Below, in pieces: positions 33,701 through 48,100 of a DNA stretch of 64,000 nt; within the stretch, counting starts at the first letter, position 1, and the number at the start of each line of letters is the position of its first letter. The position numbers were made by a program, and so were the translations under genes. The notes under the pieces are model-generated. The model made no database searches and was not told where the DNA came from. It saw only the letters and a program-made list of their open reading frames with translations. Source of the stretch: Aralia elata (Eukaryota > Streptophyta > Magnoliopsida > Apiales > Araliaceae); the NCBI GenBank assembly GCA_034770075.1, contig CM068380.1, positions 25,350,638 to 25,414,637 of the forward strand. Direction: 5' to 3'.

Positions 33701-35176
33701 TTAATAAGATTGACAATTAAAGTTTAATCATTTATATTTATTTAAAACTCAGTATTCATTTTTTAATATTTTTAATATATTTTTATTTTTTCCCCTTTAT
33801 GATCATAGGATGTTTAATTAATATGATTAGGATGTTTAATTAATATAAATTCTATATATACAAAAATTATAATATACCGTATAAATACTATATAAGGTTT
33901 GTATATACTAAGTCTGAAAGAATGTGGACAATTAAAACCAAAAGGCATATGATCCTCCACTAACCCTGAGAACCAACCAATGTGTGACATGTGAATTCCA
34001 CTAAATATCCTCCCTAGCCATCTGATCAAATTATAGGATCTTCCAAATTCGTTCGATCAGCAATTATGAGAGAAAATACAACAGGAAAGAAATCTAATTC
34101 ACTTTTAGCCTCACTCTCTCAGTCTTTCTCATTTGAGATGGTCTCTCTCCTTCTCTCCATTTCCTCTTTAAATCCTAACTAATCTGGTACAAAATCATTA
34201 TTTTCTAAGAATTTTCTTCAAAATCCACATCGATTAAACAATGTTTAACCATTAGATTAACCTATCTACCGATTGTTTTCTCAAAAATCATAGCTTTTAA
34301 GTTTTTAAATGTTTAATCTTGTACGATACTTGTTATTGTGTGGATACTTGTTTATTGTAAAGCATTTTTATCGATTAAAAATCTTAAATCTTTTATATTT
34401 TTACTTGGATCTACATCAAAAACTCATTAGTTTCAAAAACTTTTTCAAAATTTATTTGGTGATGAGTAATTATTTAATTTTTTTTCTTTTACTTTTTGTA
34501 AATAATTTGAATGACTTTTATATTAGGATCATAACGGTAGAATTTTTAGTCTCATTACTATTGTTTCATCCATTTTTTTTGTCAGGGTAAGGTTTTAGCA
34601 AAGGGAGGGTTTTTTTTTTTTTTTTTTGGAGTTGGGAATAGCTTTATTGAATATTGGGGGAGTGGGTGTGTAAGTAATTGCTGAGGAAGTTTAATCAGTA
34701 GCAGATTTCTATTGGGTTAGGTTATAATCTGTGCTGATCATCAATGTTTTTAAACCCAGATTTTAAGAATGCATATCATATTCATGAATAAGAAGTCATA
34801 AAACTCAACTTTGTTATATCAGATTTCTATGGAATATAGCTGCACAACTTTACTGCTGCTAGCTATGGGAGCTATTTTATATGAAGGAACTACAACAGAT
34901 CCAATCTTTGAGCTATACAAGCTTTGCAAACTACGGGATTACATGCATTAATTTGTTAATTAAAAGTGTGATTGATAAATGAATTCGGATACCGAATATT
35001 CAAATAATCTATTTATTTGAATAAAATAAACGAAAACGGATATTATCCGTATTCAAGTATTATTTTAAATACCGGAAACGGATAACATTTTAAAAATATG
35101 AATACGGATAGTGAATTGATTTTTCAGATACAGATATCACTATATCTGAATCCGTATATATCCGTTTACACTCCTA
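33701..35176. other. Right arm of the split hAT element
   Basis: AT-rich, with no supported gene. The last 200 bp hold subterminal CGGATA / ATCCGT repeats mirrored at the left end. The short open frame at 34309-34590 is AT-rich and hydrophobic by composition only. Confidence 0.5.
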
Positions 35177-35184
35177 TTAACAAA

Positions 35185-36148
35185 CTACTACATCTGTCCA
35201 ATGTTGATTGTCATTATTTTCAATGAATTTTTTTTAATAAAGTTAAATGAGGGTATTATTAAAAATATAAGGTCAAAAATAATATTAAAATAAAAAAAAA
35301 AGACAAATAAATTTGAACAAACTAAAAAGAAATTAGAATAAATAAACTTGAACGTAGTTGGTATTATAAAAGAAACAAAACTAGTTTTCAGTTTTTTTTT
35401 TATTGGGACCAGCTGTTCAATTTTCATTTCATAAATAAAGAACAAGGCAAATAAAAACTGCAACATTAAGCAGCTTACTGAATCACACAAGGCAAACCTT
35501 GTATCTTTCCAAAAAAACTACAAACTAAACAACAAATACATTTCTTTTGCTGGTATCAATAAAACTGCAGTTAAAGAATAGAATCATCCTTAAAATACCC
35601 TCTTTGAACCATGTGTTGCTTCTGTAAAATGAAGCCTCAAATTCACTTCATATATGTGAAGTTTTGAAATCTAGTTTTATAAACTGGATTATGAATACTC
35701 TGAACCATACATGGGAATTGAAAGAAGAAACGAAATTGATGAAAGATTCTAACAACTTAACTCGAGATATGAGATAAATTGTTCAACCAAAAACTGTCGG
35801 CTAAAGGAAAAGTAGGAATGGTTACTAGTTCAAAGAATTGCCATAGGAAATTTTCACATCTTTGAATATATTGATGTTGCATTCCATTTTAAAAGTACAG
35901 AGATTCACTCTTCAAGCTTTTAGCATGTGATCTTCATCAAACATTCTATTCACTAATAATATAGTCATTCCCAATGCCGAGACCATGACTCATAGTTAAC
36001 ATACTAAGGAATGATATGGTGATACTCGAGTATTATTACCATAACTAAATAATAAACAAACGGTGTCTTCTTTTCTTTGAAACGTCTCGTGATCTTCAAC
36101 TAATTATGCACTTCAATATAAATACTAAGAGTAAGCGCCATAACTTTC
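35185..36148. other. 3' flank of DCL2
   Basis: Between the hAT element and the DCL2 stop there is no gene. The DCL2 3' UTR should begin at 36148 and run leftward. No canonical AATAAA signal stands out in the first 100 bases of the minus strand, so the cleavage site cannot be placed. Confidence 0.5.
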
Positions 36149-39100
36149 TTACTTGTCTTCTTTTCTCTTTTTCCCCTTGGGGGAGCAGAGTGGAGGGATA
36201 GGGTGGGTCAGATGCCCCACTACGTGTTGCTCCACCCGTCCGTTGGAAATGCTCTCTTTTAACGACTTCAAAACGGCTTTCGCCGCAAGCTTCTTGGCCA
36301 TATTCTTATCTGGCGCGGTGCATGACTCTTTATGTTTGATACCATTGGCTTCGACCTCTATTGTAATGGATGCCTTGCCATTCTCACAAAATACAACAGC
36401 CTTTTTCATCACATAGTGCTCCTTCTGGCATAATTCGTACAACTCTCTCGTTGGTTGGAGCCTGACGGTCTCGGGCGAAACCATAGGCTCCAAAAGAGGC
36501 CGTATGCTATTGAAAACGATATCCTTTCTGTAACCAGAATCAACAAGAATTGCTCCCGCTAGAGATTCTATAACATCTCCAAGTACCTGTACCATATCAG
36601 AAAAATATCAGATGCATGCTTAAAATAGAAAATTAGGAATTAGGAGAAAGAACAAAGTAATACTGAAAAGGATTATGCAGATTTATATTTTATTGAAATA
36701 ACACCCAAAAAAATGAAATTGGCTGGAAATAGGATAATAAGTGTGCTGATTTTCTGATCTTCAACTTTTCAATTTCAAAGAATCACTACTACAGAAATTT
36801 TTCTCATATAAAGAAGCGCTGATGCGATATACTCCCTCGGTTCCAAATTATTTAATGTCAACATAAGATTTTTAAACTCAAAATTAACATAGATTCTTTT
36901 AATTTTACTCAATACAATGAGAAATATTGTAAACTATCTAAAAAGCAATGATCAAATAATATGGAATGGAGGGAGTATTACAGATGCACTTGCTCACTAA
37001 CAAATCTAAACTGTTGTTACTGAGCTCAATTGAAGTTCAAGGAGGAAGAGAATGTCAATAATGTCTTACTTTTGACTGATATTAAATCTTCAATCTCATC
37101 TCAACTTTGAATATATTCCTATGTTAATACCAATATATCAATCAAGCTAACTGTCATGGAGGAAAGAGTATTGAAACGGACACGAACTATACACAAAAAG
37201 TTGTGCACCAATGGTAAAACCCATGCATTGTATACCAATAAAAATGTTTAAAAAGTCAATGGTAGGTCCCACTTTCTATTTTGAATTTTCTCTCATTTTT
37301 ATATCGTTTGTGCACAATTTTTAGTGTATAGTTTGTGTCCATAACATTACTTTAGAGGAAAAGGGAAAACATAATAAACACTTCTGTCTGCAATTCTGCA
37401 TGTGTGGAACACTAACCTTGGGCAAATAGTTCTCAGATTCCCATCCAAAAGTTGATCCCGATGATAATTGATCAAAATCGTGAACAGTTGACGTTATATG
37501 CCTGCTAAGTTCTTGTGAGGCATGGAGAACGTGTTTCTGCAATCCAACCTTGATTGCAGATAGCGCATAACAATCGTTGTTCACAGAAGCTGACCTCAGA
37601 TCAGTTAACAATCCAGGAGATATTCCAGGGTATTTATCGTATAGGTGCCTGGTTATGAGATAATCGAGCACCGAATCTCCAAGAAATTCAAGACGCTGCA
37701 AAGAGGTGCAGAGTAAGAAATTCTGATATTGAAATCCAGTTTAGAATATGAATTTCTGTCATTTAACGGCTATAAAGTAGCAACATTTACAATATTGGAA
37801 AAAGCAACTATAATTAAACCACCTATTCACCTAGATAACTGTAGAATTGAAAATAATTGAAAGTAATGAATTATACTAAAGCCTGCGCAAATTGATAAGC
37901 CTTGATGAGTATAGTATTCAACGAAGAGAATTGCAATATCATTCTTGATGTGAGAGGTTAAAACTCCAATCCTCAAAGAAAGCTGAACCAAAACTCCCTT
38001 ACCATAAAAGGAAAGGGCACATGAACCTCACGTACGCAAATTCTATATTTTTCTCTCAAGTCTCAACAATTCAACGCCCTTACAAGCAAACAGGATAAGC
38101 AAACCAGGTATTATTCTTTTTCTATTGGTATTCAAATTCAAGAATATTAATGTTAATATTATCGCAGCTAAAAGAAAATGAAAATTTGAGACATGCAATC
38201 TAAAAAAGTCCTTTTGTTTTAATATTTGAATTTATGATAGTTTGGCAAGTATTGAGATTGGAACCAGAGACCTTGGGATATTCAATCTCTAACGTTTTAA
38301 ACTGTAGTTAAAAAGATTATAAATTTACCGTGCTTCATGTTCAACATAACTACATAAGTAAAATACAGACTGCAACATGTAACTGACCTATTGAAGTAAA
38401 AGTTCACTAAAAACTTCGATAAACTTTAATTTTTGTCCACATTACCTGATAACATCGTGGAATTTGCGGTAGCATGTATGAACCATGAGTTAGTGCTTCA
38501 ACTAGTAGAGAAGCATCGCGGAATGAATAGTTTAATACGGACTCCAGGTATTTGATGTTGAGAAGCTTCTCTGGCTGTACCGGAAAGTTCCTCTCACATG
38601 GTACGTTGAGAAAATCCACCTTTATACCAAGCCAATCCATAAATGACAAGGCTGCTACTTCACCGCCATTGCTAAGAAATGCACCAATAAGTGCCTCAAC
38701 AACATCAGCTACTACTTTACTTTTAATCTTCCTTCTTCCTTTAGTATATACTTTTGTTGTAGTAGAGAGGGACTCTTCATCCAATGCCTTGGAATAGTCA
38801 CCAGGAATGATCCACATCTTAGGATCGAAAGGTTCATTACGTATAAAGCCCTAGAAATTGATAACAAAATTATTAATAAAACCGCTTAATTTGTAAATAA
38901 TTAACTGAAATTACAGCATAAAACAGTTTTGAAAGTACACAAAAATTTGTTATTTTAATGCCCTCAAGAGCCGTAAAATTATATAAACAAATCGAGCCAG
39001 GAGCTCTTAGAAACTTGTAAAGAAACTAAGTTGATGATGTAACATATTAGATTGTGACCACATCATTCAATCTTTCACATATTGACAAGTAAAACAGCCT

Positions 39101-42100
39101 TGTTTTTCCTTGTCTCTATTATCTGCGATATGTATAATCCAAAATGTGTAATTATGAATACAACCATAAACTCACATATCTTACCAGAATAGAAGGATCT
39201 ATTAAAACTATATTGTTAATGAAAAAGTTCATTGGTAAAATTAAAATATTTAAGTCTTATTATAACTAATTGCCAACACAAGTCCCTCAAATAAAAGGAT
39301 ATGACTTGAAATAACAGAAACCACTCGATTATAAGAAATCATTCAACTATTTGGATTAAGAAAAATAATAAGAGATTGGTAAACCATAACTTCCGTTAAC
39401 AACAACGTAACAAGCAACTCTAATAAAAAGACATTAGATAAACCCTGAGTTAGATTTAAAACCTTGTGCCTCTGTGTAATTAAATGCAAGGCTCAGATAG
39501 ATACATAAACAAGTTCAACAAAAGGCTATCAGATAGGGATGAAAGCATTTTACCGGGAGTTTGCGACTGCACCCGAGCTTGCATAGGCTAGCATTCGAAA
39601 TTATTTTATCTTTTCTGGCACTAAGAATGCCCTCGTGTTTATTTTGATGCATTTTAAATAACTGCTGACAAGCAGCATACTTGAGAAACGAATCTCCAAG
39701 AGTCTCTAGGGATTCCAAATGAAATTTCTCTTGGCATTTTTTCGTAGTAATTGCTTCCAGTACCTAATGAGGGACAGCACAAATCAAATTCGGAAACTTA
39801 AAGATAACATCCGGTAAATGAGATTCCAATATCAATTTAACTACCAATTTGGATCTTATAAATTATCAGTTGAACATAATTTAATCAAAGAGAGGGAATA
39901 TCTACTACAGAACTAAAAACAATGCATGAGACGCATTAACCAAGTTCAATAAAGAGAAAATTTTGTACTTATTGCAATTATAGTGTTCATGACAAATTGG
40001 TTCTGCCTGATATACCCTGTTAAAAAACACAGCAAGAATGGAAATGATATTTAACACTGCAGATATCAAAAACACATGTAAATTCACAATCTACATCAGC
40101 ACCAAGCTAGTATGAAACTGCTGTCCAACAGTACATCTTTAACCATAGAGTGAACTGCAGCTGACACAATGTTAATAACGTAATATCAAACTAATTTACT
40201 TTAGAATAAAATTCACACATCTATTCAATAAGGAAATTTTCAAGTTTGGTACGACTCCAAATTTTGGTGTGGCAATGATTTAGATATAACCCTCATCTTC
40301 GCTTCTCTCATCTTGTTATGTACCTAACAAATTTATAGAAAGCTCCCCTTATTCAACTAGGACCCACAACTCCTCCACTTTCTCCCTCTATCACTAGCTC
40401 TCTACGCACACAGATGCAAGTGCTCAGTTTTGTTCTTGAATTGTAGTTGATAATATAATGGAGTAAGGGTCATACTGAGATTTTTTCCCCTGAAATCGCA
40501 TTTCCTCATTTCCGTTTAGATTCTTTGCATTAATTAATTCCAAAAACTTTAAAGATCAAATAGCAATCATATTAACATGAAAACTCACTTAAGTATTTTT
40601 AAACATTATAATTAAATTCTGAATAGGAAAAATTCCAAGAGACTTAATGCAAGGACAGACATGGAAAATGGGATCATTATCCTTTAAAATAATTGCAAGT
40701 AACTAAAAAGGTAGAAGTAAAAAATAAACTGCGACTATAAGGCACTTCAGAAAAAAAAAGGTGCCTTTATTACGTTAATCACAAACTCACATCAAATCAA
40801 AGTTAAGAGTTAAATCCTTCTGTGTAATGAATTAGCAGCGAAAGATACCTTGATGGTTGGAACCTTAATGGTGGGAATAACATTTTTTGTGCAGTGATCC
40901 GCGTGCATCTTTTTCAAGCTGCTAGCAATAAGCAAAGACTCGATTCGATGCATGATAGATGGGGCAAATGAAAACGAATAAAAGGTGGAAACAGATATAG
41001 GAGACATGACAATGGAACAAAGTTCAGGAGGCAATTCCACAGATGCATTGCTTCGTTCTACATTCATAAACATAATATTAGTCATTAAAAAAATATAAAA
41101 CCATGTATGACGATTAGACAGCAAGAGATCTCTTATTCTGTAAGCTTAGCAGTATCACAAGAAAAGGCATGCATTTGTCAAATCTTTTAATTCCTTTTAG
41201 AACAGATCCTTGCAGGATTGTCACTGCTGCTGCCATTAATAATTGCACACACCAGCTACTTATATTTGTTGAAAGTTAACAGCAATTCAAAAGCAACTTA
41301 TTTAAAAAACCTTTCATTTCACAAGGTAATATATGAAGAAAAAGAAGAGAAGAAAAGTAGAAATGGTAACTAGAAAGAATCAGAAAGAAAAATTTTATAA
41401 GAGTAAGGAATTAATTCAACCTCTATCCTTCTGTCCTCTACACTTCTGAAGGTGATTTTGCACTGGAAAAACATGCCGTCCATTAAGAAACTGTTCTCGT
41501 TCAAAATGCAAGTCAACACCATGCCTGTTACATGATATAAGTATACTTTATTTACATATTAAATATGAAATGCTTAGAAAAAAAAGCAAGACCTCAATAA
41601 CATGCAGATAGCACATGTTAAAAAAATCACAAACCGTTTCTGATAGTATTTTTTGTAGGTAATAGTTTCTCCATTCCTCAATTCCAACATTGAATTCCCA
41701 TCCAAGCCATCTAAAGTACGAGTTATGCAGTATACATAACCATTATGTGGTGTGCAGACCAAAGAATTTTCCACAACGCACCTACAGACCAAACCATTTT
41801 TCGTGTGCACAATATTATTTTGACATTTGGGAGAACATTTTGCACGATCATGGCAGAGATTTTTGCTAGGAAACAGAATAGAACCAACACATCCCCAGTC
41901 AATGATCAACGACTGCTGCGAGCCAGTAGATGGGAGCAAGAGATAATCAAAAACTGCAATATTGTTCCTTGGACTAAATACACCCAAAGTCTCCTTCAAC
42001 TTATTGAAATTGTTATCAAGAAGAACTCTGAACATCATAACTTGAAACCTATGACACAAGAGAACCTGGAAACATAAAGTTCGATGATCAACAACAATGA

Positions 42101-45100
42101 CCTACTTTTTATTTTAACTTAGTGATCCAAGTCATAATAGTATAGGTAATTAAATCTACACAACAAGTCACGTCACCTGTTCAGAAGTAAGATCAATAAC
42201 TCCAACATATTTCATATGAACTGTCAAACTGCCCTTATCAGCTTCTAAGCCAAAATCCAAGATGTCGTCGTCAAGTTTAAGCTCAGTCCTCACAGCAATC
42301 ACAAGGTTATGGAGTGGGATATCATAATCAAAATTCCGTTCTAACTCAATCAAATAGCAATGGTATGACTTCGTAGAATCACTTGAACCTTGACTAACCA
42401 GTTCTGGTGGTACATAATTTTCAAGTTCGTCAACATAAGCTCCATAACCTGTACATTTTAATATATCTAAGAAACTGAATAAGATAATAAATAGCCAAAG
42501 AAGAAAACACCGGAACACAGTTCAATCACTTGATAATTTTATGGAACTATAAACTAAAGTAAAATTAACTTTCACGAATTAGATAGCACAATTACCCAAT
42601 TCTTCCGCATCGACTTCTTCCAGCATATCTGGCACAAGATTATCAGTTAGTGATCCCATTTTGTGCAGCTGTTTGCATGCTTCTAGGCATGCAAGTTGCT
42701 TCAGCAATTTAATATTCCCACGAACAGTAACACTAGGCAATGGACAACTTTTGGGAAAATATAAGGTGCAAGTTTCCGATTCCTTATCAATATCACACCT
42801 AGGAAAGGGTTTGAAGTACCTACAAGTAACCAAAGGAAAAGAGAAGAAAGAAGTATAAGTAATAAAGGAGAGAGAGAGAGAGATTAAAGTAAGAAATTAG
42901 ATAATGTAACAAGAAAGAACAAACAGAAAGTTCTTGGCAGATGTTTTGAGAGTATTCAGAACAAACCCATCAGAAGGTAGCCGAGAGCAATAGAAGTAAA
43001 CCAAAGACACGCTAGAACTCAGAGTTACAATTGCTCCCGTAGTGTCAACCTGGTAAAACACTTCATTATAGATTTCACTATCAAGTGGCTGACAAGGCAC
43101 GGAAGCATGGCGCAAGGACTCCTGCCTCATTATGTTTCCACTAGCAAGGTAGTTATTTAATCGTGTGAGTGTAGAAGTATCCCCACTGCAAGTCCACCAA
43201 AAAGATGAAACTATAATTACTATCTCCTTGACCATAATAATTTCTTTTCCATTTTTAATCAAGTATTTTTACATCTAGGAAACAATCAGAAAGTTCTTTT
43301 ATTTTTTTGATAAGAAAAGAAGAGAGTTGGTTAATAATTATTATTTATTTTGGTCATAGTCAATTAGCACTGCGCAATTCAAAATCAAATGGAGGCCAGA
43401 AACAAAAAATTAATCAGATAGAACTTTGAAGATAATCATTAAAGCACCTATTATAGTTGAGAAACCAGCTAACTTGGCAACCCATATTATGATATTACCA
43501 ATCAGATAGTTACAAAATGTAACACACCTTTTCACCAATAACAAAAAATCTGAGTTCTGCATTCGAGCCCGACCTCGGGACTGAATAAAACTACAAACAG
43601 TAGCTGATGGGTCAAATCTTACGACGAGATTGCAACTCTGAACATCCAACCCTTCTTCAAGAATTGATGTTGCAACAATTATGTTCACCTGCCACACATT
43701 GTCAAGGCAACATATAAGCACTAGATCTAGACTTCTAGTAATCATTCATTCACTAAACTGGGAAATATTATATATAGAAATAATACCGTGCCCTTGCGAA
43801 ATTCTTCAACAATTTTATTTTGCGTCTTCCTACTCTGTGTCTGCAGACCAGTATTCTGGCCTGCTGTATATTCTGTTTTCCATCCGCTTAGACTTGGAAG
43901 TAACTCGTTCAAAAGAGTGCAAAGAACTATGGCTGTTATAACCCTTTCTACAAAGATTATACACCTCAGATCCTTTAAATCCCTGTATGGATAAACTAAT
44001 AAGAGATATGGATTGATCATATCATAAAAAAAAAATCTGCATTTAAAAGTTGAAATCAATTATCATAGAAAATTCGGTCCGTCAAATTAGACTAGTTTGT
44101 TATTCTGTAGTCAAAACTGCATTGATGAATCAAAGAAAATCCAATTTTCTCTTATCAACAACAATAAAAAGGGGAAGAAAGAAACACATGCCATATAGTT
44201 TTTAATTCTTGCTTTTGGAGGACCCAAGATTAAAAGGTGGCAAGCTTCTGCTTGGCCACACAAAGAATTGTTCTGGTTAACTTCCATCAGAAGCACCAGA
44301 ACATATGCATAAATTCATTCTTCAGTAATATACCAAACAAGAGAAGCCTAATCATGTAGTATCCAACCACCTGTATTCAAGAAGTGATTCAACAAGACAG
44401 ATGACTTTAGTTGAGAGAAACCCATCCGCCGAATTAACTTCCATATCACCACCAATAGACCAATCAGGATCTAAATAAAGGAAATAGGAAAAGAATTATT
44501 AACAAGCAAAAAGAGATACAAAAATCTAGTCTATAAAATTTTGGTAGTTTATTTCTTGCATGTGGAGAAAAACGTACCGGAAGGTATATATTTAGAGAAA
44601 ACCTTGAACACGTCCGAACTGAAATTTCTGACAATCTTCTCACCACACACATCCAGTTCTCCCCATGAAAATATTTCACTTCGTTCACACAATAAAGTCT
44701 CTGCTGCCTATTACAAGCACAAATTTGTTGTTGGTTGTTGCTTATTCATCATCCTAAACTACAAATTTAGAAAAACCAAAAGTGCACCTAATTACCTTCA
44801 ATGCCAACCAAACTCCCAGTTCACTCAAACAAAAGAAAAAGGTTGAAGATAGTTTAGATAATCTTCTCCTAGCAGATTCCAATACCGACACCGAAAGATT
44901 TGCTTTTCCAATAGAGGATTCATGCTGGTACAAGTACATAAAAGTTAAAACTCATGAAGAGAAAAATACTGCTGTTAAAATGCAAAATATTTGCATAAAA
45001 AGCTCAACTCTTGACTCCCAATTTTCATCAACAGTACAAATACAAAGCATATACTCAATGTTTGTGCTGAAACATATCTTTAACTCATCAAAAGCTTTAT

Positions 45101-48100
45101 CTACATCTTGGGCTAGCAATCATTTTCCTACCTTATATTCACAACCAACAATTTACTTTATATTATATATGTATAAAAAGTTCAATTAAAACTTATAGAA
45201 CCTTATACTTCTAAAGATTCAGAAGAGAATGAAACAAACTTCGATTCAAAATATTGCGGAAGAAAAAATAACATAAAGCCTGATGAGATGGGATCTTAAT
45301 TTTGAGAAACTCGACGGATTAAAACAATAAATATATCCATCATTCAATGTGTTTTGAACCTGGCACTTCCAACCAATCACTTTGAGAAACCCATAAATTT
45401 TCCAGAAGTAATGATGATTCAGTTCGTATGTATAACAGGCTACCAGCTTTAGGAGGTACTAAAGGAGGTATTATATGAAACATGGAATTCGAAAGGAATT
45501 CTTGTGACAGCTAGCATAAGCATCGCCATGTCACTGTGCAGCATACACAACATGGAGACGCAGCAATTGCATTAAAATAACAAAATAATATTTGCTTGAA
45601 AGATTACGTAGTACCTTTTCTTTCAAAGTATTCAAAGCATTATCTAAATTTACAAATAAAGGATAGGGGATATCCATATGTTTGTAACTCTTCAGCTTTG
45701 CTTTCGAAAATGGAATGTACTCAGCTATCACAGATTCACTAACACACGTATACACCTACAAAAGGAAAACATATATTGGTCACAAAAACTTTTTTGAATT
45801 AACATGAAAATTAATGGTATCAAGTCATGAGACTAGAAAAGCAGGAGTTCAAATTTCATAGCTTATTGAAAAATCCTAAGGTAGAAGTTTGCAATTCAAC
45901 AACGTCATTAGCCAACTGGTTCAAAAAATCCAACTGTTCAACAGTCTCAAATATTATTTCCATACCAACCTACAGCAAAGATGCATAAAATGCACAAGCA
46001 ACATAAATTACTCTAGGAAAGTTGAATATCAAGCCTTAGTCTAGAAATTACCTTCTGCATAACATTTCGTCCCACGAACAAAAATTGTCCAGAGGCAAAA
46101 TAGAGAGGAACCAAGGCTCAGAGTTTGTTGAGCAAGAAGGAAAGGAGTAAGGAAGAACATAATTGTTATTTAATTTAAATTTAGCTTGTATTTGGATGGA
46201 ATTTAGGGTTTTACAATTAACAAAATTGAAGATGGATTGCAATTGCAATTGGAATGCAGAGTAAGAAAGGCAGTAGAGTAGGTTACAAGGATCCTTACAA
46301 AAGTAGAATTTGAGAAGGATATATTATAGCACCCATTCAAGTGTCATTTCAAATCCAAGACACTAAAATTCTATATGCAACCATAGTTGTCATGTCTGGA
46401 TGGAATTTAGGGATTTACAATTAACAAAATTGAAGATGGATTGCAATTGCAATTGGAATGCAGAGTAAGAAAGGAAGTAGAGTAGGTTACAAGGATCCTT
46501 ACAAAAGTAGAATTTGAGAATCCAAGACACTAAAATTCTATATGCATCCATAGTTGTCAAATCGTGAATCTCGTCGTGTATCGAAAACCCCCATATCGTG
46601 TTTCATGTATTGTATCGTGAATCGTATCGTACATTCGTACAATATGAAAAATGTGGTAATTATTTAAACATATAAAACATACAAGTTATTGGACAATCAA
46701 GCATATTAGCTTGACTATATATAAAAATTAAATATTATCATAATTTTTTAGATTTTTAAGCTAAATAGTAGCCAAAATATTCTAAGTTAAATTATTAGAT
46801 ATTATTTATTGATGTATATAGAGTACCAAGAGAAAACAAAAATTCAAATTCACCTTTGAACTAAAAAACAAAAGAGAATAAATCAAGTTAAAAAATGGAG
46901 ATTTATGTTTTTGCTTATGGAAAGGGACAAAAAAAATAATGCGACATTTTGTAAAAGACATATGAAACTCTAAAAAGCATTGTTTAAAGGCTCGTCAAGT
47001 GATATAGAATATGTTAACGCTAAAAAAACCTCTTCATTTGAAATAATAGTAAGCTTAAAAGTTTTTTATTTTTTACTCTTTTGAATCTACATAAAACTTT
47101 TTCAAGGTTGTTGCCAACCCTAAACCGTATCGTGCATTGTATCGTTTCATAAGATATGTATCGTATCGTAACTGAATCGAATGATACGATTTCATTTTCG
47201 GTTTACCCTGTGATATCTATCGAATTGTCTGCGTATCGTACAATTCTGACGATTATGTATGCATCAATCTCAAATATGTCTAATTATACATTTTTTGATA
47301 ATATTAAATCTATCAAAATATAATGACCAAAATTATAGTCTAAATTATATATATTTAAGTAAATGATTTAAAATATATTCTTGATGTATCCTCAAGTCCT
47401 TTCAATTTGACTTTCAAAAAGTCAATAATGATCTTATATATTGGAACGGAGGTAGTATATTATAATCCGTTATGATAGTTTCCATTTTACAATGGTCACT
47501 TGATTCTTTATTTATTGTTTAATTAGATACTAGGTGTTTGATGTAAATGGTGGTATTTTGGAGATATATAGGGGTTGGAGTTGTTCTTTATGTTGGTAAT
47601 ATAGAAAAAACAAGGTTGCTTCAGTTGATTTGTGTAATACTTTTTAGGTTTCTTGGTATTTCTCTCATATGGAAAAAACAATGTTGCTTCAGTTGATTTG
47701 TGTAATACTTCTAGATTTCTTGGTATTTCTCTTATGAAGTAAAGGGCCCCTACCTCGTCTCCTCTAGTGTCCCTAAACAGGACAATCAATATCATTTCTA
47801 TTTTTTTTGGTGGGGGTGGTGGGTACTGTTTTACCTATTACTAATTCACATTCACAATGTATTTTTGATTAATTTGGTTATAATGTAAATCCTACCCCAG
47901 TATTATTAAAGGTGCGCCTAAGCACGAGGCCAATCCCAACCCACGCGGACAAGACGAACTTGAGGCGTGCGAACCGCACGAGGAGCGGGCCTCATCGAAG
48001 TTTTATAATTTTTTTTTTCCTAAGAAATTTAGACCATCAATTGCAGCCTCTTCCTCCAGGTAAGTCTTACCCTTCTCATTTTTTTTTATTCTCTGCTCTT

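Larger units (their letters stand above)
17975..35176. mobile_element. hAT-type element (about 3 kb) split by a copia element
   Basis: The left end is TAGGGTTGTAAATGG and the right end, inverted, is TAGGAGTGTAAACGG. These terminal inverted repeats are flanked by TTAACAAT (17967-17974) and TTAACAAA (35177-35184), an 8-bp duplication with one mismatch, as for hAT. Next to both ends lie many ATCCGTATTCG / CGAATACGGAT motifs, the kind of subterminal repeat that hAT transposase binds. Without the copia insertion the element is about 3,050 bp. I see no transposase frame, so it is non-autonomous. Confidence 0.75.
36587..37416 (-). other. DCL2 intron 21
   Basis: About 0.8 kb, bounded by AAG|GTTAGT and GTACAG|GTAC. 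It contains a Stowaway MITE and a second MITE-like inverted repeat, listed separately. Confidence 0.8.

Noticed and set aside
33220..35490. Short Phe/Leu/Ile-rich open frames
   Set aside because: Composition effect of AT-rich DNA in the hAT arm and flank. No start context, domain or partner exon.
46048..46248. Open frame in DCL2 intron 6 ending ILPLDNFCSWDEMLCRR
   Set aside because: I considered an extra DCL2 exon, but exons 6 and 7 join in phase without it and the sequence does not fit the helicase domain. It also overlaps the start of a tandem duplication.
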